DNA of 64,000 bases from Patiria pectinifera (Eukaryota; Echinodermata; Asteroidea; Valvatida; Asterinidae). This document shows positions 11,504 to 23,372 of the stretch, piece after piece (within the stretch, counting starts at the first letter, position 1; each line of letters begins with the position of its first letter). A program made the translations under genes and the position numbers. The stretch spans positions 25,069,513-25,133,512 of the forward strand of contig CM057147.1 in NCBI GenBank assembly GCA_029964075.1. Reading direction: 5' to 3'. Below the pieces are notes generated by a model. That model saw nothing but the letters and a program-made list of their open reading frames with translations, was not told the DNA's origin and made no database searches.

Positions 11504-14500
11504 CTGTTTGTGGTGAGAACAATAAACTTGTGAGAATATATGTTTACAAAAGTGCCAATTATACGGACTCAAAGACATTACAAGATTACTGAAGTGCAAT
11601 TACAGATCCTAACGTTGTTAAAACCATTAGGCCGAAAAATTGTTTTTGCCCTCATATGAACAAAATGGGGGGAGGGGTTAAGTACACATAGTGCATAATA
11701 GCTAATCCTTCCTCTCATTGAAGATGTGGAAAGAACTGTCGATTTCCTTAATAACAGCCATTGTTAATAACTTTTGTATTCATATGATGCAATTATTGGG
11801 CCTGTTATTGACCATGTTGAATAAAAAAGACAAGCTGGTGACACAACATCACCATCATGGACATCATCACACAGACATTTAATCTTGGCTATCGTACCAC
11901 ACATGCGCCCAAGCGGCACAATATGCCGTTGGGCTTAGTGGAGAAGTAAATGGCGCGTACCAAGAAATTTCTCAGAATACTGAATTTTGATTTTGAGTCA
12001 TGCTACATTTTTTTAATTTAATTTTTTAAATTTTCATTTTCAAAAGTCGACGTCTCCTATTCAATTGTAGCAGACATGTTACTTTTAGTGAGGTCAGGTG
12101 AGGGCAACACAATCTTTTGGGGCTTTCAGTGGGTAATCCGTGTAGCCTACTGGTAGTTTATCGTAATGTTTTACAATAAATACACCTCATCTTAAAGTTC
12201 CCACTGAACCGCAAACTAATACATGTAGATAGGAATTTACAATCACCATGTCCATCTCAGCATAAAGGTGTCCACTAGGGTCAAAGGCGTCCTTCAGGAT
12301 AATGGACCGTGGGCCAACCAGAGTGAACTTCTCATTATTGTACACAGTAACAGTGCGCTTGATGGCCTTTGATGCCCGGGAGATTTGTTTTGATATCCTT
12401 TGGGCAATTGCCTGTCCCTCTGCATTAACATATAAAAACACATTGGGAAAAAACTTTGTTACAAATAAAACTCAAAATTGCAAATGCCCTTTTAAGTTAT
12501 TGATCAGCACTGGCAACAAAATTTCCAAGTTGTGATGGAGACACAGAAATACGAGTGTTCCTCTTTCTGAGTTTCAAGTTTCCAGTGTCAAGGTTCAAGT
12601 TCCAAGATTCCCTTAAATGCCTCGAAAATGCATACTCACACCTCTAGTGAATGCCTCCACAGTATGAACATTTAGATGCACATATGCAAATTAACATCTA
12701 GCTGTACAGGTGCTGCTGTTCAGTTCACAGCATGTTTGCATTACACCAGTAATTTTGCTGCCAGCTGGGCACATAATAAGCTTATCTGATCATTGTTTAC
12801 CTCTGCCGGACAGTTAGTTAATCTGATCTGTGGTTCTTGTGTCCTCATCAGGTCAACGCACTCCATTAGAATATGGTGCTCACTGGTGTTGGTATTTATA
12901 GTAACACCATTCAAAATGATATGATGCCATAATTGTACGTTATTTATTTTGTTTCCTGATATATCTTAAATAAAATGAAATATCAAATGCTCTGTTTGAA
13001 GTATGCATTACTGTACGGTACTTCAATAGAGATAAAAAAAAATTGAATCAATGAACACGTACATGTAGTTTTGTTCTTTTCTCGCTCCATATTCAACAAA
13101 ATGCATTATGCCGCGCGAAACAATTTGTATTTGAACAATATTCAAACTGGCCTGGAGCTGGCCATAGGTGTAAACACAAACTCCTATTTGACTTGGGCCA
13201 CGCATCATTGTGGTGGCAAGCAATTCCAGTCATACACTCAAAGTCTACATGAATTTTTCGAGGCATTCACTGGAGTCTCGATGTATACAGGAATGTTCGA
13301 GGCATTCACTCGAAGTCTACATAAATTGTGAGGTGTTTAATGGGAAGTGGAAAGTGGAAATGGGACTTTTCAAATCTGGAAAATCCCAACTACAAAAGTA
13401 ATACATGTACTCCAGAAACACAGTTTGTACATAAACATAGACCTGCCAAGGTCAGGTAAAGACAGTCTGTAACAGCTGTCTGTCAACACACTGGGGTCAA
13501 TAGGCCTTGAAACTGGAGCCCTGGGCTAGCAAACAGCCAGCATGCATCAAATGCATGCTTTCACTAATACCAGCGGCAGTAGCTGGGCTGAGTGGGAATT
13601 GGGGAAAAGGGGATGGTGCATGCCTTGGCTGAGCACCCATGAATTAGAAGACTCACCTGACCTTGGTGGCCATTAAAAAGGTTTGGTGTGATAGAGATAG
13701 TGGAATTTAGAAAGGTTTGAAAACGGTATATTTGTTGTTAATTTCATAATTACAATATTAATCTCAAACTTTACCAAGGCTATGGCTATTGGCCAAATAC
13801 CCGCGAATCATAAGGTTAAAAAAGGTGTCACAAACATAGTATAAAAACAAAAATGAGCACATTGATCAGGTAAACAAAGCTATGTAATGTCTTATTACAC
13901 GTATTATTATTACTTAAATGTGCAACATCAAATACCATTCCTTAGAAAATGATATTACACTTTATAAACAATAGAAGCATGCCAGATGATTTTGCAAAAT
14001 ACAAAGAGGAAAAGTAGAAATGGAAATGTACAACATCTCACCACTGTACTTGTTTTTAGTGTTCAGGCAAAACCTGTATTCTACCGATTCTCGCCACAAT
14101 CTCTGAAGCAGATCCTGTTGTTTTCTTCTCTCCAGACTGGTACGAGCTACACGGTAGTCCTTCGAGTCCGAAGTCCATCTTTTTGGAATGTGGTACTTTG
14201 CCTCTGTTGTCAGCAGTTTGGCAGACAATCTAGAATAACATTGTAACCTTTTACTTCAGCAAGTAAATCTAATTCTATCACTACATGCACTGTTGTAGTG
14301 TATATACCTTGATTTGTACACAGAAATGATGTTTAATATATATTAAGAAAAAAAAACATTCTATGCGTTTTTGTCAATCTCATGGTTCAGTCTTGTTATG
14401 TGGGAATGGGATCCAATGATTTTATGTTAGTTTTAAATCAGTGGACATTTTGTCTGACTTGCAGCAAATACGGAAAGGAATAACTTACTGTTCACTCTGT

Positions 14501-17500
14501 GTTATAAGAACACGCGTCCTTTTGGGATTGCTGCACAATTGCACCTGGTCGCTGTATGAAATGATTAAATACCAACAATACAGTCAGATAATCTTGAGAG
14601 GACATACTGCATTAGGCACTGTGTACAAATTGAAAGTATAGTTACAGGAGACACAATTGTTTATACGATGGCTAACAACTTGCAACCAAAATGTCTGAGA
14701 AATATAGAATCAGATTACCTTTAACAAATTAATGAATTACTATTCTTATTCTGGGGCCACTTACACCTCTATTATACTACTCGAAAACAGGTCACATTCA
14801 TTTAACCAAGGCCAAATTGTGTGACTAAAAATAATAAGTAAATAAAAAAAAAATTAAAAAAAATGACAACCTGGGGGGAGGGGGTCTCAAGCCCCTCCCC
14901 CCCCCCCCCGTGTGCCACTGGATAGGATACTAAGTTCCCATCAAAAACGTAAATGCACACCACTATCTATACCCACAAAAGCACTGTTTGTATCTAACAT
15001 CCCCCAATGTAATCAAAAACAAACAAACAAAACATAAGTAAGTAAAGTAAAAGACGAGACAGAAATAGAGACAGAGACGAGAACAGACGAGACCAGACGA
15101 GACCAGACAAGACCAGACGAGCCAAACATACAAGACAAGACGAGACCAGTCGACAAGAACAATGTAAAATAAGATATATTAAATTTAATTAAAAACAGAA
15201 CAAAACAAAACTAAAATGAATCACGTGATTAATAACAAAATATTTCTGTGAAAGACATTGATGATTGATCAAACAATTCAAATTTTTGTTATGCCTACTC
15301 AACTTACAGATGTTGGTCATGATTCATAAGTAGATGTACATACTCTTCACGCCAACCAGTTTCTGTTCACCAAAAATGTGCAACATTGAGTCAGCACATA
15401 TACACACAAAACAAATGTACATGTACTTTTGCGGGCCAGTGTCAATTCATAGCCAGGACAAGTAAGGGCCACAATATTGGGTATATTTGACATGATTCTC
15501 AACAACTTTCCTACAATGTTCCTGCAAATGATATAAACAGTTTTGCAAGTAAAGCAGCGGCTAATGTATAACACAAAAACAAATACAGAATAGAATATTT
15601 ACAACCAGTTGCTGGAAGATTGTCCAGGACATTAAATGAGATGGGTCCTCCCCAAGTATGAAGCATGAAGCCTAATTATTTCTTTTCTTCAACCAAAAGA
15701 TGGGTGTATGCACAGAATCAAATTACAAAAACTTCCAACAGTCACTTCATTTGTTTTCGAGTGCAGTCAGAAAGCCTTCATCCCTTCTAACAACTTTGAT
15801 CTCAAATGCCTGTTTGTAAAAGAATCTATACAAACTGATTTACTGATTGCTTAATATGCAATCAGATGGATATTTCAAAAAGTATTTTGACTAGTACATA
15901 TGAATACAGTTTGTCCGTTAGTCAATACGTACTTTGCTTTTTATTTGATGGCTTCTGTTCAGCATGAAGCCTGTCTGCTGCCTGTGCTTCCTTGACTGCA
16001 GCATGGGAAACTAAAAAAAAATGAAGCATTAGGATTTTCAATACAGCGACAAAAAAAAAGCAAGAAAGGTGTACAATTTGAAAACTTGCTGTCTTACAAA
16101 AAGGTATAAATGACAACCTTAAAAGTGTGTAGGGCCTACATGTCCAACCACGACTAATAATGTGCTTTACTGAGTGAAACCAAGAAAGTAAACCAATTAT
16201 CAGGTACACAGCTGTGTCAAAGTCATCATCTTTTCAACATTGTTTTTAGTGTGCATTAGCGTTTTTGAAATGCTACACCACAATGCTCCTGTTTATTCAT
16301 GTAACAGTTCAGTGTGAAATACCTCAAAAAAAATTCAGGTAAACAAATCATAAAATTTTAAAACTAGTTATCTAACACTGAAAAAAACTTTGATGGAAAG
16401 TGCAGTACAGCAATTCACCATGCAGTGTTTCATACTACATGTATTTAATATGTAGAGGTCACATGCATGGTATAGTATACAAATAGTGGCTCAGAGTGGA
16501 ATTGGAGGAATATTATCACAAGGTAAAATATTGTTTTTCTTTCACGATGCGAAACCGAGCGAAATGGAAAAGTCCTGATTTTACCCAGCAATTTTATTCC
16601 TCCCATTTCACAATTTAAAGTCACTCAATATTTGTTTTATATTACTGACTTATAGACCCTTGTCATTTGATTTACAGTTAATGAACTTCTATTTCTTTAC
16701 AACATTTTTGGGAAATGTATTTCTCTCGTCCAATCCACCCCTTCACGAAGTGTTTGAACCAAACTCTGTGTCGCTACTGGCTATTGGGAATGATGTGTGC
16801 TATTTGCAATGCTGAATGCGCACACCAGCATGCATTTGCATACAAATACCACACCATGCAACAAGGATTATCCTATAACTATTGAATGGTAAATCCCATT
16901 CAACATGGGCGAATGGGACTTTTTTTTAGCGTCAGTTATGGTGTGCATGCAGACAGATGTTTGAAATGCATACACATGTACATAGTATACATTTATGTAA
17001 ACTCTTCATACAGAAGCACATTTCGGATTCAAGCTTACCTCCCCATTCAGCAAGCAGGGTATCAAGCTCAAGCTGAGACTTTTCCACAGTGTTGTATGCC
17101 TCCTCCATGCTACTGACCAAACTGTGACCTGAAAGACAAGAGGTACTTGTACAAATTTAGTTTGTACTTTAACAAGTAAAATGATCCCTCATTAAACAGA
17201 CAACACTCTTTTGACTCATTCCTAAGAGAAAAAAGTTGTTTAAATGCAATTTGTAATGAAATCACCAGAATATCCAGGAGGTTGTCACTGAATCCGAATA
17301 GGAAATAATCGCAAGTACACACATACGTTCGGTTACCACATATAAAGAAACTGCTGTAAAGGCATATCAACACATCAAAACCAGTTTCATATGTGTAACA
17401 TTTAAAGCTTATAAGCTTATTAACAATATCTTCTTCAAGAATAAGAGGATAAGGTAATATGTACTGCTTGTACAAATGCCCTGACAATCCAAATGAAGGT

Positions 17501-20500
17501 CAATGTACGTGCTTAACTTGCAACACAACTTACTTCAAAAAAATTACTTGTAATAAAAGAAATAGCAGACATACCAAGTGAATCTCTTTTTCTCCTTGCA
17601 AAATGGAGAAGGCCATCAGTCAAGAGGTCAACCCTGTGTGAGGGAGTCATCTCTTTCGTGATGGCAGAGAATCGTCTCAGGTATGACCAGAGTCTTTCCA
17701 TGGTCTCCCCATCTGTCAAGCCGAAACCCTGCTTCCAGCGCGTGCTGTATTGGACCTGGGAGTGAATATGCATGTATGTTATTAATGCACATAGCATGAT
17801 ATGATACGAATATGCAGACTTTAGAATGAAATCCCCATTTTATATAATAAAGAAGCACTTGGAAAATCTACATGAGTGTGCATGTGATATCCCAAAATGA
17901 TATATCTCACAAACAAACTGAGATTATAAGGACTCTACACATGTCCAAAAATACCTGGCAATTCATTTTATGACCATATGAGTGGAACACTGGAAGGCCC
18001 AAGATAACATCTGAATAGCGGTCTGTTGGATAGTGTCTCTGGAAACAAAATGGGTTGAATACATATTTGAATTACATACATTAGATAGTTGACACATTTC
18101 ATAATTCATGTCCATTATTTTGTCACTCTCAGCTGAGGACTGTGGAGAGTTTGGAATCATGCAACCAAAATTCTAAGGGGGTTTACGCCTGTAACCAACT
18201 TGCGAATATAACTCTATATTTGTTAGTCTTTTTTCCCTCTGCGTTAAATGTTATATGCATGCAAGAACATTAGTCAGTATAAAAACAAACAATTTTCATC
18301 AATGTTAAATTATATTTTGAGCTATAAACACGCCAGTGCAGCTAAAACATACAACCTTTGAAGTAATGCTTGGCTAAAGCATACATGTTTATGTTTGTGC
18401 CTCCTAAAATACTACATTTTCTTTTAACTTTTAAGCAAGGATTAGAAATCAAACTCCCCGCTACACCATACCCTTGTATCATACCTCCAGGTGTCTGTCA
18501 AGCTTGCAGGCAATGTCATATATGATATGGAGTTTTAGTCCGGGGTTCAATTCTGCTCTGAGCAGATTTACTACAAACACAGAATATGCCATCCTGATGG
18601 AATACAAAAAAACAAAATCTAATAAAATGATACACAATTGGAAAATACAATTAGAATTTGTGATGTTACACCCCAAACGGCCACGGGAGCAGCCACTGCA
18701 GAGTGTTCATTAAGAAGACTGCAAAACTGCAAGAATAAAGACAAATGGACACTGGTTTAGCTTGGTGTGGTGGTCGATGTTCCTCACTCATCGAAGTCTT
18801 AGATCAGAATGACCCAGGAACAAAGACCATCACACAGCCCTCCAGTGCCCCACAGGAAGTGACATCATATCCTGCCACATGTACCCAACAGCTGTTTCCT
18901 GTGAAGGTGGGGTATCTCACATGAAACAGTAGTTGGTACACTCATGTACTGATAAACATTAAATGCAAATGTGGTTCCACGAAAAGTGGGGGAGGCAGTA
19001 CATTAAAAAAATGGGGGGTGTCCCAATACTACAACAGTGAGTAGAAAAAATTAGGATACACATTTTGTGGATGGCCCTAGAGACATTATATTTGAAAGTT
19101 AATTTTGAATTTGTAGCAAGCAGAAGCCCAACAGCTGCAAAAGTTTGAAATTGTGTCTGACCATTCTGTCCCACAATGTGCAAGTCCATGTCAACTATAC
19201 GCTAAGAGAAACTTGTCTTCAACTCAATGAAAAACATGAAATTAATCTTGAAGAAACAGTGCTTTTTAATCAGTGCACAGTATAATTATGAACAAATAAA
19301 TTCTGAAGTAGCTACCGTTCTCCATGTCTCATATCCAAAAACAACTTGGGCATTCCATGACGGCAAGAGCAGCCAAAGACACCAGTTGAAGTTAAACCCC
19401 GGGCTTTGTTTTTAGATCTCAAGATATCGCCAGCCTGAAACATACTACAGTCCTAAAATAATGAGATAAATTTAAATCAAATCAATATATAATACCATTC
19501 CAATGATTTTAATATGGGGTGGAGCCCTCTGTTATACACATGTAAGTGGCGAATTATATCTTTGTCAGGCTGAAAAAAAAAGTGGTCCAAAAAATTCATT
19601 TTTAAATTTCTTCTGCATTTCAATGGTGAATGAAAGTTTGGGTGTTGAAAAATATGGTAAATAATGCATAGGCCCTACTATATTTATTTTCACTTGAAGA
19701 ACAAAACTAAAATAAGAAACTACATGAACGTTTAAGAATGACCGTACAAAATCTGTAAATATGTAAATGTAAGCATGAAGCTACTGGTACTTACCTGTTC
19801 TGGGTCTTTGTCCTCTGTCTGGTTGCCAACAAACTCATCCACATCTTTGGAGTCAGCAAACATACGGGTTCCATGCTTCGGGGGGTTGGTACTAAATCCG
19901 GAGTTACTTTTCCGGACCAGGCCAAAATTGCCATCAAGACATAAGAACAGTGAACCGTTCACCTACAGAAAGAAACAGTCATTCGATTTTATTGTATTAT
20001 TATGTGAAGAGTAAGCATGCATCTTCACTACCTGAAAGTATATATGTGATGCGATCAAGCTACATGAGTTGTTTGTCAACCCTGGTCAAAAGAAATTTTA
20101 TTACAGATTTTTGAAAAGAGCCCAATCTCAACATTACTGCTCTGAAAACCGCATGCTGATACCATCTTTGGTTAAAAAATTACGGAAGTCAGAACACCAA
20201 GAGATGTGATGAAGTGATGTGATGAAGTGGCCCTATTTTGGCCTGTATCTCCAAATAAAAGTTCTTGACAAACGACTCATGTAGCTTGATCGCATCATGT
20301 CTTGCTGTATGTGGACCTTCAATTTTTTTTTTTTTGGAGAAAAGTGGATACATTATTGTTCCTTCCCCCATCTGTATATTTCAACACGTGTCTAGTCCTC
20401 TACATGTGTGTGCTCCTAAATGGGGGATACCCCCATTTTCCCCAATATTTCTCCAGTATTACCCCAAACATGCATCGTGCAGAGAGTTTGAAATTTCTTT

Positions 20501-23097
20501 ACCATGATGTCTTGTACTCATTTTGATCCCCTTTTGAGTGGACTGAGCATCCTTGCAAAATGTCCACTTTCCCTAATAGCCATGGCAAAATTGCTCTCAG
20601 CCATGAGACCACAAACTGTAAATAACCAAATGCATGAACAGAATTATTTCCTGATTTCAATTTTATGAATGGGTATTTATCATAGCCTATGGTAGCGTGT
20701 TTACTAGCCTTGTAAGGGTCACACTTTTAATATTGACCTAATGAACATAATTTCTCAATGCTCCAAAGCCTTCACTCCTGCATTTTTTCACTTGTTTTGA
20801 GGCCATGGCAAAATCATGACAGTACTTTAACTTACAGTGGGGCATGCAGGACAAGCTGTTCCATCATCCAAAGAGGGCGACACTACTTGAAGTGATGACA
20901 TTTGATACTTAAAATGTCTATACTCTTCAAATGTCTCGTTGTGAAGAACTCTATACAAAGTGCTACACTACAAAATGACGGAGGTAAATAAAAACAGAAT
21001 CAATTGTTTTGTTAACAGTGTGATTTTGGTTGCACAATAAGTATAAATTCTCATTTGCCACATGTGAACCTGTTCTAAACTTGCTCAAATATCAACGCAA
21101 GTCCGTCAAAGGCAGAGAACCTATGTTGTCAGCAGTACCCTTTATCAACCAAAAGTAATCCACTTTTCTGATGAGCTCATTCCAAATAAACAATTGTAAC
21201 AAGGGGGAATACAGCTTTTCGAGTTCAAAACAAAAAATATATGATTGATTAATTGACTGATTGATATGCAGACTAACTAACTAAATCTGATTCAATTTAT
21301 AGACTTACTTGAATAAACTATAAACTGGACTTTGAAGAGTGTGCTGAAAAATGAGGCAAATAGATTTGAGATAATTACATGACTTGAGATATACATGTAC
21401 CTCTTCAGCAGTTAGGCCATTTTTCCATCTTAACGTTTGACAAGATGCATGCAGTGAAGTTCTTGCCTCAAGTAGGAGAAAGACCAGCAAATCCATTAGA
21501 TCTAAATGGATTGCTGATCTTGGGGAGTGGGGAGTTGAAGGCCAAAAATGATGACGCACAAGAGTCACTGCTTCGGCCTCACAGCGACAAAAAGCAAACT
21601 GTGATTCGTGAATACGTCCTGTGCATAAAAAGGAAATACATCCTGTGCATAAAATGGAGCACGAATTGCTCTTTTCAACACCAAACAAAACCCTGAAGCA
21701 ACACATATCTATCACATCTGTATTATAATAAAATGACATTCCAACGTATATTTACCAAGTGCATCGTATACTTGCATCTGCTTTGTGTAGCTGCTCATGC
21801 AGGTATGGTTCTGCCGTCTGAATAAGATGATGAGCTGTACTGGCTGTAGCTCACCATCCTGTGGGGAAAAAACATCTATACATGTAAATGTATAGATAAA
21901 GATACAGATAAAAATAGAGATACATGTTTAGATACAGATAAAGATACGGATAAGGATAAAGATACTGTTACGGATACAGATACAGATATAGATGTGTTGA
22001 TGTTTTTGTATTTTTAAATTAATTTGAGTAGGGGGGTCATGGAATTAGCTCCGTAATGTGTTGGTCCATGGAATTCACTCATTTACTACAAACTGCAGGG
22101 TGCCGTGCTTTAAAGAGGCACTAGGTCATGAAATCCCCAAAAATGCAATGTTTTGGATCGTTTACTTATTGTATTTCAAACGTCTGGGTTGAAAGGAAAG
22201 CAACCTAATGTCTTACTGTTCATGAAAAAAAAGACGAAAAAAACCCCTGTTGTTTACATCAGACGCGACGGAATACAACTACGCTTTTCCTGTCGTTTCA
22301 ATGTATGATACAAGTTGTATGTGTCTGTACAGCACCGTGCTCACAAACAGCGGTGACCAACCACCAATGTAATTTCTTTCATGTCCACAAAAGGACGGAT
22401 GAAATTACTTAACAGATGAAATCACAACTTACTCGACTTTTTGGGATCGCAAAAGTGGACCCTGAAAGTCATTCTCGCACGCATAATACACGATTAAAAC
22501 AATAATGCCCAGTTTTTAAAGGATAATTTTGTGGATGTTTATATCCTACTTTTTAATGTTCTTTCCTATTAACATTATTTTACTCGAAGCGCTTATAGCC
22601 CAATGGGGCTGTTCCAAGATGCAGCATCCCTTTAACTAATATACAAAACATTTTCATACCACATATTTTTCTGGCTTGTGGAGCAGGCTGTTATTTTGGT
22701 GCACTGCCCTTGTGCACTCCATGCAACGTACAATGTGAGGACTACAGTCTTTGCACAGATATTGCTCCTCACAATGTACATTGCAGGAACAGCAGTACTC
22801 TGTCTGCGACACCAGAGACTCCATGTACGCATCCTCTATGTGTTGCCTGCAAAGCTGCCATGATGACAAATTTGCCTCTTTCATTGCTTGGTGAGTTGAG
22901 CAGCTGGGAATATCATCCTGGATATCAGCCTGTGATGCTTGCATCTGCTCTCTATCCTCACGGAGGGGCACAGTATACTGATCACCAGGCCCATCTTCAG
23001 ACAAATTATGCGTCAAAACCTTCTCCTTCCCACAGGCCCTCCTTGTCCGACTGTTAATTGTATAAGCCTTAAATTTGGGCTGCCAAACTTTTGGCAT
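11117..23097 (-). CDS. Intron-rich, apparently intact KDZ (Kyakuja-Dileera-Zisupton) transposase gene
   Basis: Fifteen exons: 22660-23097, 21756-21858, 21401-21618, 20836-20967, 19795-19962, 19316-19452, 18485-18593, 17955-18038, 17575-17755, 17039-17128, 15929-16010, 14489-14551, 14042-14229, 12241-12419 and 11117-11503. They total 2,559 nt, or 852 residues plus stop, with matching phases and no internal stop. KDZ landmarks run in family order: a cysteine cluster (about 103-135), FCRCEAE, FWPSTPHSP, CPACP, LCLDGNFG (D307), GCSCRHG (381-386), YDIAC (D425), HSYGHKMNCQ, and DGETMERLWS (E480). D307, D425 and E480 are the plausible catalytic triad of the RNase H-like fold (inferred by motif). A helical C-terminal half follows, then an acidic Asp/Glu/Ser tail. 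The ATG directly follows an acceptor (TTTTTGTCTTCACAG), so an upstream exon probably exists. The least certain joins are the 15,929 donor (chosen by phase) and the 12,241 donor. Confidence 0.88.
12241..17128 (-). CDS. KDZ gene, exons 10-14 (helical region)
   Basis: Exons 17039-17128, 15929-16010, 14489-14551, 14042-14229 and 12241-12419. Exons 13 and 14 are long helical, charged segments (SLERRKQQDLLQRLWRESVE; QRISKQISRASKAIKR), as in other KDZ C-terminal halves. The strongest donor after exon 11 (GTACGT, 15,927-15,932) breaks the frame with exon 12. The overlapping GTATTG four bases further on keeps it. Exon 12 was found only from its splice signals (TTTCATACAG, GTAAGT) and phase. Confidence 0.65.
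15048..15150. repeat. Tandem repeat of a GAGACCAGAC-type decamer
   Basis: Four clean or nearly clean decamers (ACGAGACCAG) are flanked by degenerate GAGACAGA units. It lies in an intron of the KDZ gene. Confidence 0.85.
17575..18593 (-). CDS. KDZ gene, exons 7-9 (second Asp, HxYGHxxxC and catalytic Glu)
   Basis: Exon 7 (18485-18593) encodes LHIIYDIACKLDRHLE. Exon 8 (17955-18038) encodes LPVFHSYGHKMNCQ. Exon 9 (17575-17755) encodes GFGLTDGETMERLWSYLRRF. These are the three most diagnostic KDZ blocks, in correct order and in phase with each other. The splice sites are CCATCAG/GTATGA, TTTCCAG/GTATTT and CTCCCAG/GTATGT. All conserved Asp, His, Cys and Glu residues are present, so the fold is not visibly disabled. 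Confidence 0.87.
19316..19962 (-). CDS. KDZ gene, exons 5 and 6 (first catalytic Asp and CSCRHG motif)
   Basis: Exon 5 (19795-19962) follows TTTCTTTCTGTAG and encodes LFLCLDGNFGLVRK; the Asp is the likely first metal ligand. Exon 6 (19316-19452) follows CTCATTATTTTAG and encodes STGVFGCSCRHGMPK and RHGER. The exon 6 donor is AACG/GTAGCT. Phases are 0 into both exons and 2 out of exon 6. Confidence 0.85.
21401..21858 (-). CDS. KDZ gene, exons 2 and 3 (N-terminal part of the KDZ region)
   Basis: Exon 2 (21756-21858) has acceptor CCCCACAG and donor GTAAAT. Exon 3 (21401-21618) starts after TATGCACAG and ends at GTACAT. A second, tandem acceptor with the same TATGCACAG word lies 24 bp upstream of the one used. 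Exon 3 encodes FCRCEAEAVTLVRHHFWPST and then LDLMDLLVFLLLEARTSLHA, the typical block preceding the catalytic domain in this family. Confidence 0.82.
21886..21992. repeat. Degenerate GATA-rich tandem repeat (GATACAGATAAA units)
   Basis: Roughly 6- and 12-bp units (GATACAGATAAA, GATACGGATAAG, GATACAGATACAG) follow one another, just upstream of KDZ exon 2 in transcript orientation. Confidence 0.85.
22109..22635. mobile_element. MITE-like element in KDZ intron 1 (TTTAAAGRGGCA ends)
   Basis: The left end is TTTAAAGAGGCACTAGGTC; the right end is GCAGCATCCCTTTAA, giving imperfect inverted termini. The left 250 bp matches a diverged copy starting at 55,875: GAAATCCCC(A/G)AAAAT, CAACCTAATGTCT and TGTTTACATC(A/G)GACGCGACGG are shared. 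Non-coding. Confidence 0.65.
22660..23097 (-). CDS. KDZ gene, first recognised coding exon with cysteine cluster
   Basis: It encodes 146 residues and ends in phase 0 at GTATGA. Residues about 103-135 read as CCSCNVHC, then LCKDCSPHIVRCMEC, a cysteine/histidine spacing of the CxC type found N-terminal to KDZ transposase domains. It is probably a zinc-binding module. The first 45 residues are basic (SRTRRACGKEK), which may serve nuclear import or DNA contact. Confidence 0.8.
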
Positions 23098-23201
23098 CTG
23101 TGAAGACAAAAAGATAAACCATATTTATGGGGAGTCATATAGCATTTGCAAAGTCTTGAAAACAATTAAGTGCTATTGACGATGTCTGTAATGTATTAAA
23201 A

Positions 23202-23372
23202 ATGCAAATTGCTTGTCGAGCGAGGGCGCGAGTTGCAAATGCGACGGCTGTTTCCTGTGCCGTGGATCCTGAATAGAGAGCAGTGCACGTGGCCCCCATA
23301 CGATTAATGCATAGTACAGGAACCAGCCGTCGCATTTGCAACTCGCGCCCTCGCTCTACAAGCAATTTGCAT
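23202..23372. repeat. Near-perfect 171-bp palindrome upstream of the KDZ gene
   Basis: The left arm (23,202-23,258) and right arm (23,316-23,372) are reverse complements over about 57 bp with two or three mismatches, around a 57-bp loop. The arm core is GCGAGGGCGCGAGTTGCAAA followed by TGCGACGGCTG. The terminal word is ATGCAAATTGCTTGT. It sits 105 bp upstream of the first recognised KDZ exon. It could be a palindromic MITE, a transposon end structure or a promoter element. Confidence 0.85.

Noticed and set aside
15420..15530. Possible extra KDZ exon on the minus strand (acceptor TTGCAG or TTGTAG)
   Set aside because: Every acceptor and donor choice tested breaks the phase with exon 11 or exon 12, while the direct join with the 15,929 donor keeps it.
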